From: Pseudomonadota bacterium
GTDB taxonomy: Bacteria; Pseudomonadota; Alphaproteobacteria; Reyranellales; Reyranellaceae
NCBI GenBank assembly: GCA_018240745.1
Contig: JAFEFF010000202.1
Location: 62,001 to 126,000 of the forward strand
DNA length: 64,000 bases
Direction of reading: 5' to 3'
How positions within the stretch are numbered: the first letter of the stretch is position 1; each line of letters starts with the position of its first letter. Positions 10,227-18,068 of this stretch are shown piece by piece. Both the position numbers and the translations under genes were made by a program. Below the pieces are notes generated by a model, which ran no database searches, was not told the DNA's origin, and saw nothing but the letters and a program-made list of their open reading frames with translations.

Positions 10227-11444
10227 ATGCCGAAGATCAAGGTGAAGAACCCGGTCGTCGAGATGGACGGCGACGAGATGACCCGCATCATCTGGAAGTT
10301 CATCAAGGACAAGCTGATCCTTCCCTATCTCGACATCGACCTGAAGTACTACGACCTGGGCATCGAATATCGTGACAGGACCAACGACCAGGTGACCGTC
10401 GATTCGGCCGAGGCGACCAGGAAGTACGGCGTCGCCGTCAAGTGCGCCACCATCACGCCCGACGAGGCGCGCGTGAAGGAGTTCAATCTCAAGGAGATGT
10501 GGCGCTCGCCCAACGGCACCATCCGCAACATCATCGGCGGCACCATCTTCCGCGAGCCGATCGTCTGCAAGAACGTGCCGCGGCTGGTGCCGGGCTGGAC
10601 GCATCCGATCGTGATCGGCCGTCACGCCTACGGCGACCAGTACCGGGCAACCGACTTCGTCGTGCCGGGCAAGGGCAAGCTGACCGTGAGGTTCGAGGGC
10701 GCCGACGGCAAGGTGATCGAGCACACCGTGTTCGACTACCCGGGCGGCGGCGTGGCGATGGTGATGTACAATCTCGACGATTCGATCGTCGGCTTCGCGC
10801 GCAGTTCGTTCAACTACGGCCTGATGCGCGGCTGGCCGGTCTATCTGTCGACCAAGAACACCATCCTCAAGCGCTATGACGGCCGCTTCATGGACCTGTT
10901 CCAGAAGGTGTTCGACGAGGAGTTCAAGGACAAGTTCAAGGCCAAGGGCATCACCTACGAGCACCGCCTGATCGACGACATGGTCGCCTCGGCGCTGAAG
11001 TGGCACGGCGAGTTCGTGTGGGCCTGCAAGAACTACGATGGCGACGTGCAGTCCGACACGGTCGCGCAGGGTTTCGGCTCGCTCGGCCTGATGACCTCGG
11101 TGTTGATGACGCCGGACGGCAAGACGATCGAGGCGGAGGCCGCGCACGGCACGGTGACCCGCCACTACCGCGAGCACCAGAAGGGCCGCCCGACCTCGAC
11201 CAACCCGATCGCCTCGATCTTCGCCTGGACCCAGGGCCTCAAGTATCGCGGCACGTTCGACGGCACGCCCGACGTGGTGAAGTTCGCCGACACGCTCGAG
11301 AAGGTCTGCATCGAGACCGTCGAGAGCGGCAAGATGACCAAGGACCTGGCGATCCTGATCGACGCCAAGCATCCGTTCTTCAATACCCAGGACTTCCTCG
11401 AGGTCCTCGACACCAACCTCAAGGCCAAGATGGCCAAGTGGTAG
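10227..11444 (+). CDS. icd: Dimeric NADP-dependent isocitrate dehydrogenase (eukaryote-like type)
   Basis: 405 residues, the homodimeric type II form shared by alphaproteobacteria and mitochondria. Start [20 protein letters not shown]; the isocitrate-binding SPNGTIRN motif is at 94-101; later [14 protein letters not shown] and [20 protein letters not shown] (NADP-binding region) are typical. Same reaction as the upstream 740-residue enzyme but a different subfamily and quaternary structure. Alphaproteobacteria usually carry this form alone, so the tandem pair is notable. Confidence 0.96.
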   Translation: MPKIKVKNPVVEMDGDEMTRIIWKFIKDKLILPYLDIDLKYYDLGIEYRDRTNDQVTVDSAEATRKYGVAVKCATITPDEARVKEFNLKEMWRSPNGTIRNIIGGTIFREPIVCKNVPRLVPGWTHPIVIGRHAYGDQYRATDFVVPGKGKLTVRFEGADGKVIEHTVFDYPGGGVAMVMYNLDDSIVGFARSSFNYGLMRGWPVYLSTKNTILKRYDGRFMDLFQKVFDEEFKDKFKAKGITYEHRLIDDMVASALKWHGEFVWACKNYDGDVQSDTVAQGFGSLGLMTSVLMTPDGKTIEAEAAHGTVTRHYREHQKGRPTSTNPIASIFAWTQGLKYRGTFDGTPDVVKFADTLEKVCIETVESGKMTKDLAILIDAKHPFFNTQDFLEVLDTNLKAKMAKW

Positions 11445-11451
11445 GACTCGC

Positions 11452-12126
11452 GTGATGGTTGGCGGCGCCGACGGCTGTCGCACCGGCTGGGTGGTCTGCC
11501 GGCGCGCCGCCGACGGCAGTCTCGACATAGGAGTCGTGAAGACCCTCGCGGAAGCCTGCGAGGGTCTTTCCATTCTGGCCGTCGACATGCCGATCGGCTT
11601 CGTCGACGTGCCTCGCCCGCCCCGCGCCTGCGAGGTCGAGGCACGGCGGCATCTCCCCGGCAAGGCGAGCTCGGTGTTCCCGACGCCCTGCCGGCCCGTG
11701 CTGGACTGCACGACGCATGCCGAGGCCAACGCGCTCAGCAAGTCGCTGGGCGTCGGCATCAACCAGCAGACCTTCCACCTGTTCCCGAAGATGAACGAGG
11801 TCGATCGGCTCCTACGGAGCACGCCCGAGCTGCAACGCGTCGTCTTCGAGGCCCATCCCGAGCTCGCTTTCGCCCGCATGAACGGCGGCAAGCCGGTGCT
11901 GAGCAAGAAGCGCCAACCCGAGGGCTACGCCGAGCGCCGGAGGCTGCTCGCCAGGCACGGCTTCAGGACGAAGGTCGACCGCCTCTCAGGCGCGGCGCGC
12001 GACGACATCCTCGACGCCATTGCGGTTTGCCGCACGGCGACGCTGATCGCCGACGGCACTGCGACCTGCCTCGGCCCCCTCGACCAGCGGGATCGGCACG
12101 GATTGCCGATGAACATCTGGTTCTGA
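11452..12126 (+). CDS. DUF429 family protein (predicted RNase H-like fold)
   Basis: 224 residues. The start is GTG at 11452 or the adjacent ATG at 11455, 7-10 bp after the icd stop, so it may be co-transcribed. Family features: GADGCRTGWVVCRR near the N-terminus (conserved acidic/Gly strand), AVDMPIGF, and FEAHPELAFARMNGG. DUF429 proteins are predicted nuclease-like proteins of unknown role. Its last 140 bp overlap, on the opposite strand, the possible small gene at 11986-12270. Confidence 0.75.
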   Translation: MMVGGADGCRTGWVVCRRAADGSLDIGVVKTLAEACEGLSILAVDMPIGFVDVPRPPRACEVEARRHLPGKASSVFPTPCRPVLDCTTHAEANALSKSLGVGINQQTFHLFPKMNEVDRLLRSTPELQRVVFEAHPELAFARMNGGKPVLSKKRQPEGYAERRRLLARHGFRTKVDRLSGAARDDILDAIAVCRTATLIADGTATCLGPLDQRDRHGLPMNIWF

Positions 12127-12270
12127 GAGCGCGGAGACGGCCGACCGCAGGGACCGCACCAGAGCGACGAGCCCGTCGCGCAGGACCTGGCCCCGCATGC
12201 GGCGCGCCTTCGTCAGCATTTCCTGTGTCGGCCAATCGAGTGTCGAGTATCGACGGTGCTGGTGTTCCAT
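11986..12270 (-). CDS. Possible small helical protein, convergent with the DUF429 gene
   Basis: Starting at the ATG at 12270 there is a strong site, GGAGGGCCTC, and a 94-codon frame. Residues about 12-48 (LDWPTQEMLTKARRMRGQVL and the stretch that follows) form an amphipathic, Arg-rich helix. That recalls the many short helical proteins with an 'ARRxR' core in alphaproteobacteria. The rest of the frame runs antisense to the DUF429 gene and may be shorter in reality. I do not recognise a named family. It is kept because ribosome site, start and helix agree and the stretch otherwise has no gene. Confidence 0.4.
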   Translation of the reverse strand: MEHQHRRYSTLDWPTQEMLTKARRMRGQVLRDGLVALVRSLRSAVSALSEPDVHRQSVPIPLVEGAEAGRSAVGDQRRRAANRNGVEDVVARRA

Positions 12271-12373
12271 GAGGCCCTCCACGCTGCGCGATACGATGAC
12301 GTCAGCATCCGTGATTCGCGGCGCCGCCTCTGTGTCGAAACGCACAAAGCCGATGCGACGGCCGGCCAAGGCC

Positions 12374-12403
12374 CATATGGTTCCGACACATATGGCTCCG
12401 ACA
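12374..12403. repeat. Tandem 15-bp repeat, possible operator
   Basis: Two adjacent 15-bp copies of CATATGGYTCCGACA (12374-12388 and 12389-12403) differ at one base (T/C). The CATATG core is palindromic. They lie 18 bp before the hydrolase start and about 100 bp before the divergent small gene, a position suited to a regulator serving both. Confidence 0.5.
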
Positions 12404-12420
12404 GGGACGCCAGGAGTGCC

Positions 12421-13206
12421 ATGAGCGGAACGATCGAAGCGGGAGACGGCGAACATACGGCCGACATCAACGGGACCAGGCTCACCGTGTTCACCTATCG
12501 CCCGTCGGGCCCGTTGCGGCTCATGCTGGCGGTGTTCCATGGCATGCATCGCGATGCCGGCCCCTATCGCGATCGTGCCCGGCCGCTCGCCGACAAGATC
12601 GGCGCGATCGTGGTGTCGCCCGAATTCGATGCCGAGCGGTTTTCGATCGACCTCTATCAACGCGGCGGCGTCGTACAGCATGGCAAGTTCGTCCCGCCGG
12701 GCCACCGCACGATCGACCTGGTCGCCCCGCTGATGGCGTGGTCCCGCGCCGCCTCCGGCAAGAACGATCTCCCGGCGGCGCTGATCGGCCATTCCGCGGG
12801 CGGACAGTTCCTGAGCCGAGTCGCTGCTTTCGCCCCGACGGGCGCGACGCGGCTGGTGATCGCCAATCCGTCAACCTGGGTGCTGCCCAGCGTGGCGGAG
12901 GCAGTGCCCTACGGGTTCGGTGGCACGCCCGATGCCGAGGCTGCGCTGCGCGCCTATCTCGCGCTGCCGATCACCGCGCTGCTGGGCGCGGAGGACACCG
13001 GCACGGAGAACCTCTCGTCAGAACCCGAGGCCGTCGCCCAGGGCCCCACGCGCCTGCAACGTGGTCGCAACGCCTTCGCCAAGGCGAAGGCCGCCGCCCA
13101 GGCGCTCGGCTGCCCCTTCGGCTGGAAGCTCGCGGAAGTACCCGGCGTCGGTCACGACTCCGCAGGCATGTTCGCGTCGGACCAGGCCTGCGAGGCGTTG
13201 CGCTGA
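12421..13206 (+). CDS. Alpha/beta hydrolase
   Basis: 261 residues from the ATG at 12421 (AGGAG 5 bp upstream); an upstream in-frame extension to 12256 has no hydrolase-like sequence. The nucleophile elbow GHSAGG has Ser125. The HG-type oxyanion stretch is AVFHGMHRD (about 37-45), and a C-terminal VPGVGHDS supplies the likely catalytic His. There is no signal peptide in this version. It resembles poly(3-hydroxyalkanoate) depolymerase/esterase-type hydrolases in general layout, but the substrate cannot be given. Confidence 0.8.
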   Translation: MSGTIEAGDGEHTADINGTRLTVFTYRPSGPLRLMLAVFHGMHRDAGPYRDRARPLADKIGAIVVSPEFDAERFSIDLYQRGGVVQHGKFVPPGHRTIDLVAPLMAWSRAASGKNDLPAALIGHSAGGQFLSRVAAFAPTGATRLVIANPSTWVLPSVAEAVPYGFGGTPDAEAALRAYLALPITALLGAEDTGTENLSSEPEAVAQGPTRLQRGRNAFAKAKAAAQALGCPFGWKLAEVPGVGHDSAGMFASDQACEALR

Positions 13207-13254
13207 CTACTCCAGCTTCGCACGGCCCGACGCCGGGAACCGGTAGCGCCCTGT

Positions 13255-13527
13255 TCAGACCATTCCCAGCGCGTGCTTGTAGGTGTCGAGCAGCGCGTCC
13301 TGCTCGTCGCGATCGGCGGCGTCCATCTTCCGCAGGGAGATGATCTTGCGCATGGTCTTGACGTCGTAGCCGACGCCCTTGGCCTCGCTGTAGACGTCCT
13401 TGATGTCGCTGCCGATGGCGCCGCGCTCTTCCTCCAGCTTCTCGATGCGCTCGACGAAGCTCTTCAGGCGCTCGGCCGAGATCGGCCCTGCCTTCGTCTT
13501 CTTGCTGATCGCGCTCCCGTCCGGCAT
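13255..13527 (-). CDS. gapR: GapR-type nucleoid-associated protein (DUF2312)
   Basis: 90 residues, matching the size of Caulobacter GapR (about 89). The start at 13527 is set by GGAG 8 bp upstream and by MPDGSAISKK; an open frame extends further but runs into the adjacent repeat. The core FVERIEKLEEERGAIGSDIK, VYSEAKGVGYDVKTMRKI and MDAADRDEQDALLDTYK is the DUF2312 signature. GapR binds overtwisted AT-rich DNA ahead of replication forks and RNA polymerase and stimulates topoisomerases. It is essential or important in several alphaproteobacteria, and its presence supports that assignment. Confidence 0.92.
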   Translation of the reverse strand: MPDGSAISKKTKAGPISAERLKSFVERIEKLEEERGAIGSDIKDVYSEAKGVGYDVKTMRKIISLRKMDAADRDEQDALLDTYKHALGMV

Positions 13528-13624
13528 GTCCGCTACTCCATGATCCTGCTGGCGGGACCATAAGAGCGGCGACCTCATCGGCGAAAGGGTGACGATGCGA
13601 TGAATGATGGGGATAACGGGCATA

Positions 13625-13715
13625 CCGTCGTCCCGACCGGAGCGCAGCGGAGTGGAGGGACCTTTTTGTATCGACAACTACAAAAGAGGTCCCTCGGCTT
13701 CGCTCGGGACGACGG
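13625..13715. repeat. Family A inverted repeat, copy 1
   Basis: A 91-bp imperfect palindrome that starts CCGTCGTCCCGACCGGAGCG and ends GGCTTCGCTCGGGACGACGG, with inner arms GGAGGGACCT / AGGTCCCTC around a short AT-rich loop. It fills the gap between the DUF1244 and gapR genes (both minus strand). Related copies are at 18716, 49965 and 52136. Confidence 0.85.
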
Positions 13716-13717
13716 AG

Positions 13718-14014
13718 CTAGTGCTTGTGCCCGGCCTTGTCGAAGGCCTTCTGCTGATCGGGCGAGGCTTCCTTCTGGTACTTCGCCTTCCACTGGTCGT
13801 ACGGCATGCCGTAGACGATCTCGCGCGCCTGTGGATCGGGCACCTCGATGCCCTTCTTGCCCGCCTCCTCGCGGTACCAGCGCGACAGGCAGTTGCGGCA
13901 GAAGCCGGCGAGATTCATCAGGTCGATGTTCTGCACGTCCGTGCGCGCCTGCAGGTGCTCGACCAGGCGGCGGAAGGCGGCGGCTTCCAGTTCGGTCTTG
14001 GTCTTGTCGTCCAT
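13718..14014 (-). CDS. DUF1244 family protein
   Basis: 98 residues from the ATG at 14014 (AAGGAG 7 bp upstream). The DUF1244 signature is clear: VQNIDLMNLAGFCRNCLSRW then AREIVYGMPYDQWKAKYQ. This is a short cytosolic alpha/gammaproteobacterial family of unknown function; the CxxC pair in GFCRNC could bind metal. The gene ends 3 bp before family A repeat copy 1. Confidence 0.9.
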   Translation of the reverse strand: MDDKTKTELEAAAFRRLVEHLQARTDVQNIDLMNLAGFCRNCLSRWYREEAGKKGIEVPDPQAREIVYGMPYDQWKAKYQKEASPDQQKAFDKAGHKH

Positions 14015-14045
14015 GCGATTTCTCCTTCGGCCGAAAAATATGGGC

Positions 14046-14825
14046 TCAGCGCAGGGCCGCTGCAACGGCGGCCCCGATCGGCCCGGCGAGCCTGCGGCCC
14101 CATTTGCGGGCGTCACTCGCCGTGCCCATGAGGTCCTGGCGCACTTCCAGGGAGCAATGCGGCAAGGCCCGTGGCCTGGCGTGCGCGGTCAATGTGTATT
14201 CGTACGAGGCGCGCGCCGAGTAAGGCTCGTTGTCGCCCACCACCAGCGAGGCGTCCTTGCGCAGCTCGGCGAGCAGTGGACCGGGCAGGCGCGGATCGTC
14301 GTTCCACAGCACGCCGACATGCCATGGCCGCCTGAAGCCGTTCATCTCGGGCGTGAAGCTGTGCATCACCAGCATGCAGATCCTGCGGCCATTCGCGGTC
14401 ATGCGGTCGAGCTGACGATCGATTTCCTGGTGGTACGGCCAAAAGCAGCCGGCCGCACGCGCGTCGATCTGCTCCCTGGTCAGCCCCTTGTTGGCCGGAA
14501 TCGGAACCTTGTCGCTCACTTCGGGAATCGAGCCCTCGCCGCCCGGCCAGCGATTGCAGTCGATCACCAGCCGCGAGTAGCCGGAGGCCACCAGCGGCGC
14601 GTCGAGGGTCTTCGCCAGCTCGAGCGCCGCATCGAGCCCGCCGATGTCCCAGCCGATATGACGCGACAGCTCCTCGCCCGTGATGCCGAGATCGCCCAGC
14701 GCCTTCGGCACGGCCTTGCTCGCATGGTCGCACAGCAGCAGCAGCGGCGCCTTGCCGCGCTCGTTGACCACAAGGAAGGGCGGCGGGTCGCCCTCCTGGA
14801 GCAAGGGAGTGCCAAGCAGTTGCAT
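14046..14825 (-). CDS. N-formylglutamate amidohydrolase family protein
   Basis: 259 residues. Family motifs: LLLLCDHASKAVP (about 28-40), HIGWDIGG, SRLVIDCNRWPGG, MHSFTPEMNG and HVGVLWNDDPRL. Members such as HutG remove formate from N-formylglutamate at the end of one histidine pathway. No hut genes are nearby, so this is the stand-alone paralogue often seen in alphaproteobacteria and its true substrate is open. The ATG at 14825 is only 20 bp from the divergent glycerate kinase start. Confidence 0.85.
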   Translation of the reverse strand: MQLLGTPLLQEGDPPPFLVVNERGKAPLLLLCDHASKAVPKALGDLGITGEELSRHIGWDIGGLDAALELAKTLDAPLVASGYSRLVIDCNRWPGGEGSIPEVSDKVPIPANKGLTREQIDARAAGCFWPYHQEIDRQLDRMTANGRRICMLVMHSFTPEMNGFRRPWHVGVLWNDDPRLPGPLLAELRKDASLVVGDNEPYSARASYEYTLTAHARPRALPHCSLEVRQDLMGTASDARKWGRRLAGPIGAAVAAALR

Positions 14826-14833
14826 CGCGCCCC

Positions 14834-14839
14834 TATAGT
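14834..14839 (+). promoter_or_regulatory. Candidate -10 element inside a 20-bp divergent gap
   Basis: TATAGT sits 6 bp before the ATG at 14846, which would place transcription start at or next to the start codon (leaderless). The 20 bp between divergent ATGs holds no room for a normal leader. No convincing -35 element was found. Confidence 0.3.
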
Positions 14840-14845
14840 GGGAAG

Positions 14846-16132
14846 ATGCCGCAAATGAAAGATGCCGACGCCCGCGCGCTGTTGCGCGAATTGTTCGACG
14901 CCGCCCTCGGCGCCGCCCGTCCCGCCACCTGTCTCGCGCCGTATATCGACAAGCTGCAGCCACCCAGGGGGCGCACCGTGGTGATCGGTGCCGGCAAGGC
15001 GAGCGCGGCGATGGCGCATGCGGTCGAGGATCGCTGGCATCATCCACTCTCAGGCCTTGTCGTCACGCGCTACGGCTATGGCGAGCCGTGCAAACGCATC
15101 GAGATCGTCGAGGCGGCGCATCCGGTGCCCGACGAGAAGGGTCGCGCCGCCGCCGGCCGCATCCTCGACAGGGTGAAAGGCCTCACGCCCGACGATCTCG
15201 TGCTGTGCCTGATCTCGGGCGGCGCGTCGGCGCTGCTCGCCCTTCCCGCCCCCGGCCTGACGCTGGCCGACAAGCAGGAGGTCAACCGCGCGCTGCTGAA
15301 GTCCGGCGCCAACATCGTCGAGATGAACACGGTGCGAAAGCATCTCTCGGCGATCAAGGGCGGCCGGCTCGCGATTGCCGCGCAACCGGCGCGCGTCCTG
15401 TCGTGGCTGGTCTCCGACGTGCCCAACGACGATCCTGGTGTGATCGGCTCAGGCCCGACGGTCGCCGATGCCACCACTTTCGCCGACGCGCTCGGCGTGC
15501 TCGCCAAATACATGATCGATCCGCCCGTCGCGGTGCGTGCCCATCTCGAGGCAGGCGCAGCCGGCAAGGTCGAGGAGACTCCCAAGCCGGGCGATCCCAG
15601 GCTGGCGCGAGTCGAGACGGTCATGGTCGCCACGCCCAAACGCTCGCTCGAAGCCGCCGCGGCGGTGGCCCGCAACAAGGGCATCGAGGTGGTGATGCTG
15701 GGCGACAATCTCGAGGGTGAAGCGCGCCTGCTGGGGGCCGAGCACGCGACCCAGGCGATCGCGCTGGCGAAACGCAGCAATCGTCCCATGGTGATGCTTT
15801 CGGGCGGCGAGACGACGGTGACCGTGCGGGGCAAGGGCCGCGGCGGCCGCAACGTCGAATATCTGCTGGCGGAGGCGATCGCCGCCAACGGCAAGCCGGG
15901 CATCTGGGGGCTGGCCGCCGATACCGACGGCGTCGACGGCGCCGAGGACATTGCCGGTGCGATCTTCACCCCGGACACCCTGGCGCGCGCCCGCGACGTC
16001 GGCCACGACCCGCAAGCGATGCTCGACGACAACGACGGCCACGGCTTCTTCGAGCGGCTGGGCGACAGCCTGATCACCGGCCCGACGCGAACCAACGTCA
16101 ACGACTTCAGGGCTACGCTGATCGCTCCCTGA
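14846..16132 (+). CDS. Glycerate 2-kinase (MOFRL/DUF4147 family; also annotated hydroxypyruvate reductase TtuD)
   Basis: 428 residues of the type II glycerate kinase family, which phosphorylates D-glycerate to 2-phosphoglycerate. Seen: VVIGAGKASAAMAHAVED (45-62 region), LCLISGGASALLALP, MNTVRKHLSAIKGGRLA, WLVSDVPNDDPGVIGSGPT, and the C-terminal MOFRL domain with MLSGGETTVTVRGKGRGGRN and LAADTDGVDGAED. Some relatives are named TtuD hydroxypyruvate reductase from early work, but kinase activity is the established function for most. The glycolate oxidase and otn pathway genes in the same window make a C2/C3 acid role plausible. A second ATG 9 bp downstream is possible. Confidence 0.9.
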   Translation: MPQMKDADARALLRELFDAALGAARPATCLAPYIDKLQPPRGRTVVIGAGKASAAMAHAVEDRWHHPLSGLVVTRYGYGEPCKRIEIVEAAHPVPDEKGRAAAGRILDRVKGLTPDDLVLCLISGGASALLALPAPGLTLADKQEVNRALLKSGANIVEMNTVRKHLSAIKGGRLAIAAQPARVLSWLVSDVPNDDPGVIGSGPTVADATTFADALGVLAKYMIDPPVAVRAHLEAGAAGKVEETPKPGDPRLARVETVMVATPKRSLEAAAAVARNKGIEVVMLGDNLEGEARLLGAEHATQAIALAKRSNRPMVMLSGGETTVTVRGKGRGGRNVEYLLAEAIAANGKPGIWGLAADTDGVDGAEDIAGAIFTPDTLARARDVGHDPQAMLDDNDGHGFFERLGDSLITGPTRTNVNDFRATLIAP

Positions 16133-16285
16133 GACCCTGTGGATAGCACTCGATTCGCCGGCGCATGATGGTCAATGGCCTGCCTTTCGGACCGCAGTTT
16201 CGGGCCGTATGCGCAACGTCCATTGCCCATATTAGGAGTCGCGGCGCGATCCGTGCTTAGGTAGGGCTGCGTGTCCCGAGGGACG

Positions 16286-16373
16286 CCGTTTTCTGGATTC
16301 TGGAAATAAACGGCGAAAACGGACGAAAACGGTCGGAAACGGACCGTTTACGACCGAATACGCCGGTAAACGG
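16286..16373. promoter_or_regulatory. Array of AAACGG boxes with about 10-bp spacing
   Basis: AAACGG occurs at 16308, 16317, 16327, 16337 and 16368, and its complement CCGTTT at 16286 and 16344. The four central copies are spaced 9, 10 and 10 bp, so they face one side of the helix. The array ends 8 bp before the GFA start codon. This explains most of the 248-bp gap 16133-16380; the rest shows a small GTCCC-GA-GGGAC hairpin only. Confidence 0.5.
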
Positions 16374-16380
16374 TGAGCAC

Positions 16381-16803
16381 ATGACGACCTATCCCGGCTC
16401 CTGCCATTGCGGCGCGATCCAGGTTCGATTCGAGTCCGCGAAGAAGCCCGAGGAGATGCGGCCCGGCCGGTGCTCCTGCACCTTCTGCCGTCGTCACGGC
16501 GCGCGAACGATGGGCGACGGCCCGACATCGTCGGTCGAGTTCCGCGCCACGCCCGGCGCGATCTCGCGCTATCGCTTCGGACTCGGCATCACCGACTATC
16601 TCGTGTGCCGCACCTGCGGCGCCTATGTCGGCGCGGTCATGGAGGACGAGGGCCGGACGATCGCCACGCTCAACGTCAACGCGCTGGAGATCCGCGATTC
16701 GTTCGATCCGGCACCGCCGCTGCACGTCTATGACGGCGAGGACGAGCAGCGTCGCCGCAGCCGGCGGCGAAAGTTCTGGATGCCCGCGACCGTGATCGCC
16801 TAG
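16381..16803 (+). CDS. GFA-family (glutathione-dependent formaldehyde-activating-like) zinc protein
   Basis: 140 residues. Zinc-binding cysteines are arranged as in the GFA/CENP-V family: CHC at 8-10, C31-S-C33-TF-C36, and C76-RT-C79G. Some GFA proteins were reported to speed S-hydroxymethylglutathione formation; for most the role is unknown. The C-terminus is Arg-rich (QRRRSRRRKFW). It begins immediately after the AAACGG array and ends 8 bp before otnK, so it might be the first gene of that operon. Confidence 0.85.
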   Translation: MTTYPGSCHCGAIQVRFESAKKPEEMRPGRCSCTFCRRHGARTMGDGPTSSVEFRATPGAISRYRFGLGITDYLVCRTCGAYVGAVMEDEGRTIATLNVNALEIRDSFDPAPPLHVYDGEDEQRRRSRRRKFWMPATVIA

Positions 16804-16811
16804 GGTCGACC

Positions 16812-18068
16812 ATGGCCATCCTGGGAATCATCGCCGACGACTTCACCGGCGCCACCGACATCGCCGGCATGCTGGTCAAGAACGGCATGCGCACGATCCA
16901 GACCATCGGCATTCCGGACCAGGGCACGATCCCCGATGACATCGACGCCGTCGTGGTTGCGCTCAAGACGCGCTCGATCGCCGCCAGCGATGCGATCGCG
17001 CAGTCGCTCGATGCGTTGAAGGCCTTGCAAGCCGCGGGCTGCGTGCGCTTCTTCTTCAAGTACTGCTCGACATTCGACTCGACGGACCTGGGCAATATCG
17101 GCCCGGTCGGCGATGCGCTGCTCGATGCGCTGGGCGGCCAGCAGGCGATCTACTGCCCGGCCTTCCCCGAGAACGCGCGCACGATCTTCTTCGGCCATCT
17201 GTTCGTCGGCGACCTGCTGCTCTCCGATACGCACATGCGCCATCATCCGCTCAACCCGATGACGGATTCGAGCCTGGTGCGCGTGCTGGCGCGGCAGACC
17301 AAGCACAAGGTCGGGCTCGTGCCGCTGAAGCAGGTGCAGGCCGGATCCGCGACCTTGCGCGCCGCGCTCGACAGGCTCGCGGGCGACGGCGTGCGCCATG
17401 TCATCGTCGATGCCGTCGCGGACACCGATCTCGGCATCATCGGCGAGGCGGTCGGCGACGACGTGCTGGTGACCGGCGGCTCGGGCGTGGCGCTCGGCCT
17501 GCCCGCCGCCTATCGCCGCCGCGGCCTGCTGGCGCACAAGTCGGGCGCCGATGCGCTGCCGAAGATCGACGGCTCGGCAGCGGTGCTGGCAGGCTCCTGC
17601 TCCGCCGCGACGCTCGGCCAGATCGCCAACTTCAAGGGCGCGCATCTCGCCCTCGACACCGATGCCATCTGCCGCGGCGAACCGGTCGGCGACAAGGCGC
17701 TCGCCTGGGCCAGGAGCAAGCTCGGCAACGGCCCGATCCTGCTCTCGGCCAGCGACAAGCCCGAGGCGGTGAAGGCGCTGCAGCAGAAGTACGGCGTCGA
17801 GAAATCGAGCCGCGCTATCGAGAATACCATGGCCCAACTCGCCAAAGGCCTCGTCACGGCTGGCGTCGGGCGTCTGGTCGTCGCAGGCGGCGAGACCTCC
17901 GGCGCGGTGGTCGGCGCGCTCGATGTGACCGCGCTGCGCATCGGGCCGGAAATCGATCCCGGCGTGCCATGGACCGCGTCGGTCGGCAGCACGCCGCTCC
18001 TGCTCGCGCTGAAATCCGGAAATTTCGGTGCACCCGATTTCTTCACCAAGGCGTTTGCAAAGCTATGA
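16812..18068 (+). CDS. otnK: 3-oxo-tetronate kinase (four-carbon acid sugar kinase, DUF1537)
   Basis: 418 residues. Two-domain DUF1537 kinase that phosphorylates 3-oxo-tetronate (from L-threonate or D-erythronate) at C4. The N-terminal motif IIADDFTGATDIAGML (6-21), the substrate-pocket stretch FFKYCSTFDSTDLGNIG and the C-terminal nucleotide-binding VVAGGETSGAVVGAL are as in OtnK. It is followed, with an ATGA overlap, by a class II aldolase, then an isomerase and a dehydrogenase, which together define the otn/ltn pathway. Confidence 0.92.
   Translation: MAILGIIADDFTGATDIAGMLVKNGMRTIQTIGIPDQGTIPDDIDAVVVALKTRSIAASDAIAQSLDALKALQAAGCVRFFFKYCSTFDSTDLGNIGPVGDALLDALGGQQAIYCPAFPENARTIFFGHLFVGDLLLSDTHMRHHPLNPMTDSSLVRVLARQTKHKVGLVPLKQVQAGSATLRAALDRLAGDGVRHVIVDAVADTDLGIIGEAVGDDVLVTGGSGVALGLPAAYRRRGLLAHKSGADALPKIDGSAAVLAGSCSAATLGQIANFKGAHLALDTDAICRGEPVGDKALAWARSKLGNGPILLSASDKPEAVKALQQKYGVEKSSRAIENTMAQLAKGLVTAGVGRLVVAGGETSGAVVGALDVTALRIGPEIDPGVPWTASVGSTPLLLALKSGNFGAPDFFTKAFAKL

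Noticed and set aside
12271-12494. Second minus-strand frame (93 codons) overlapping the hydrolase start
   Set aside because: Low-complexity translation without a ribosome site; the neighbouring frame starting at 12270 has a better start.
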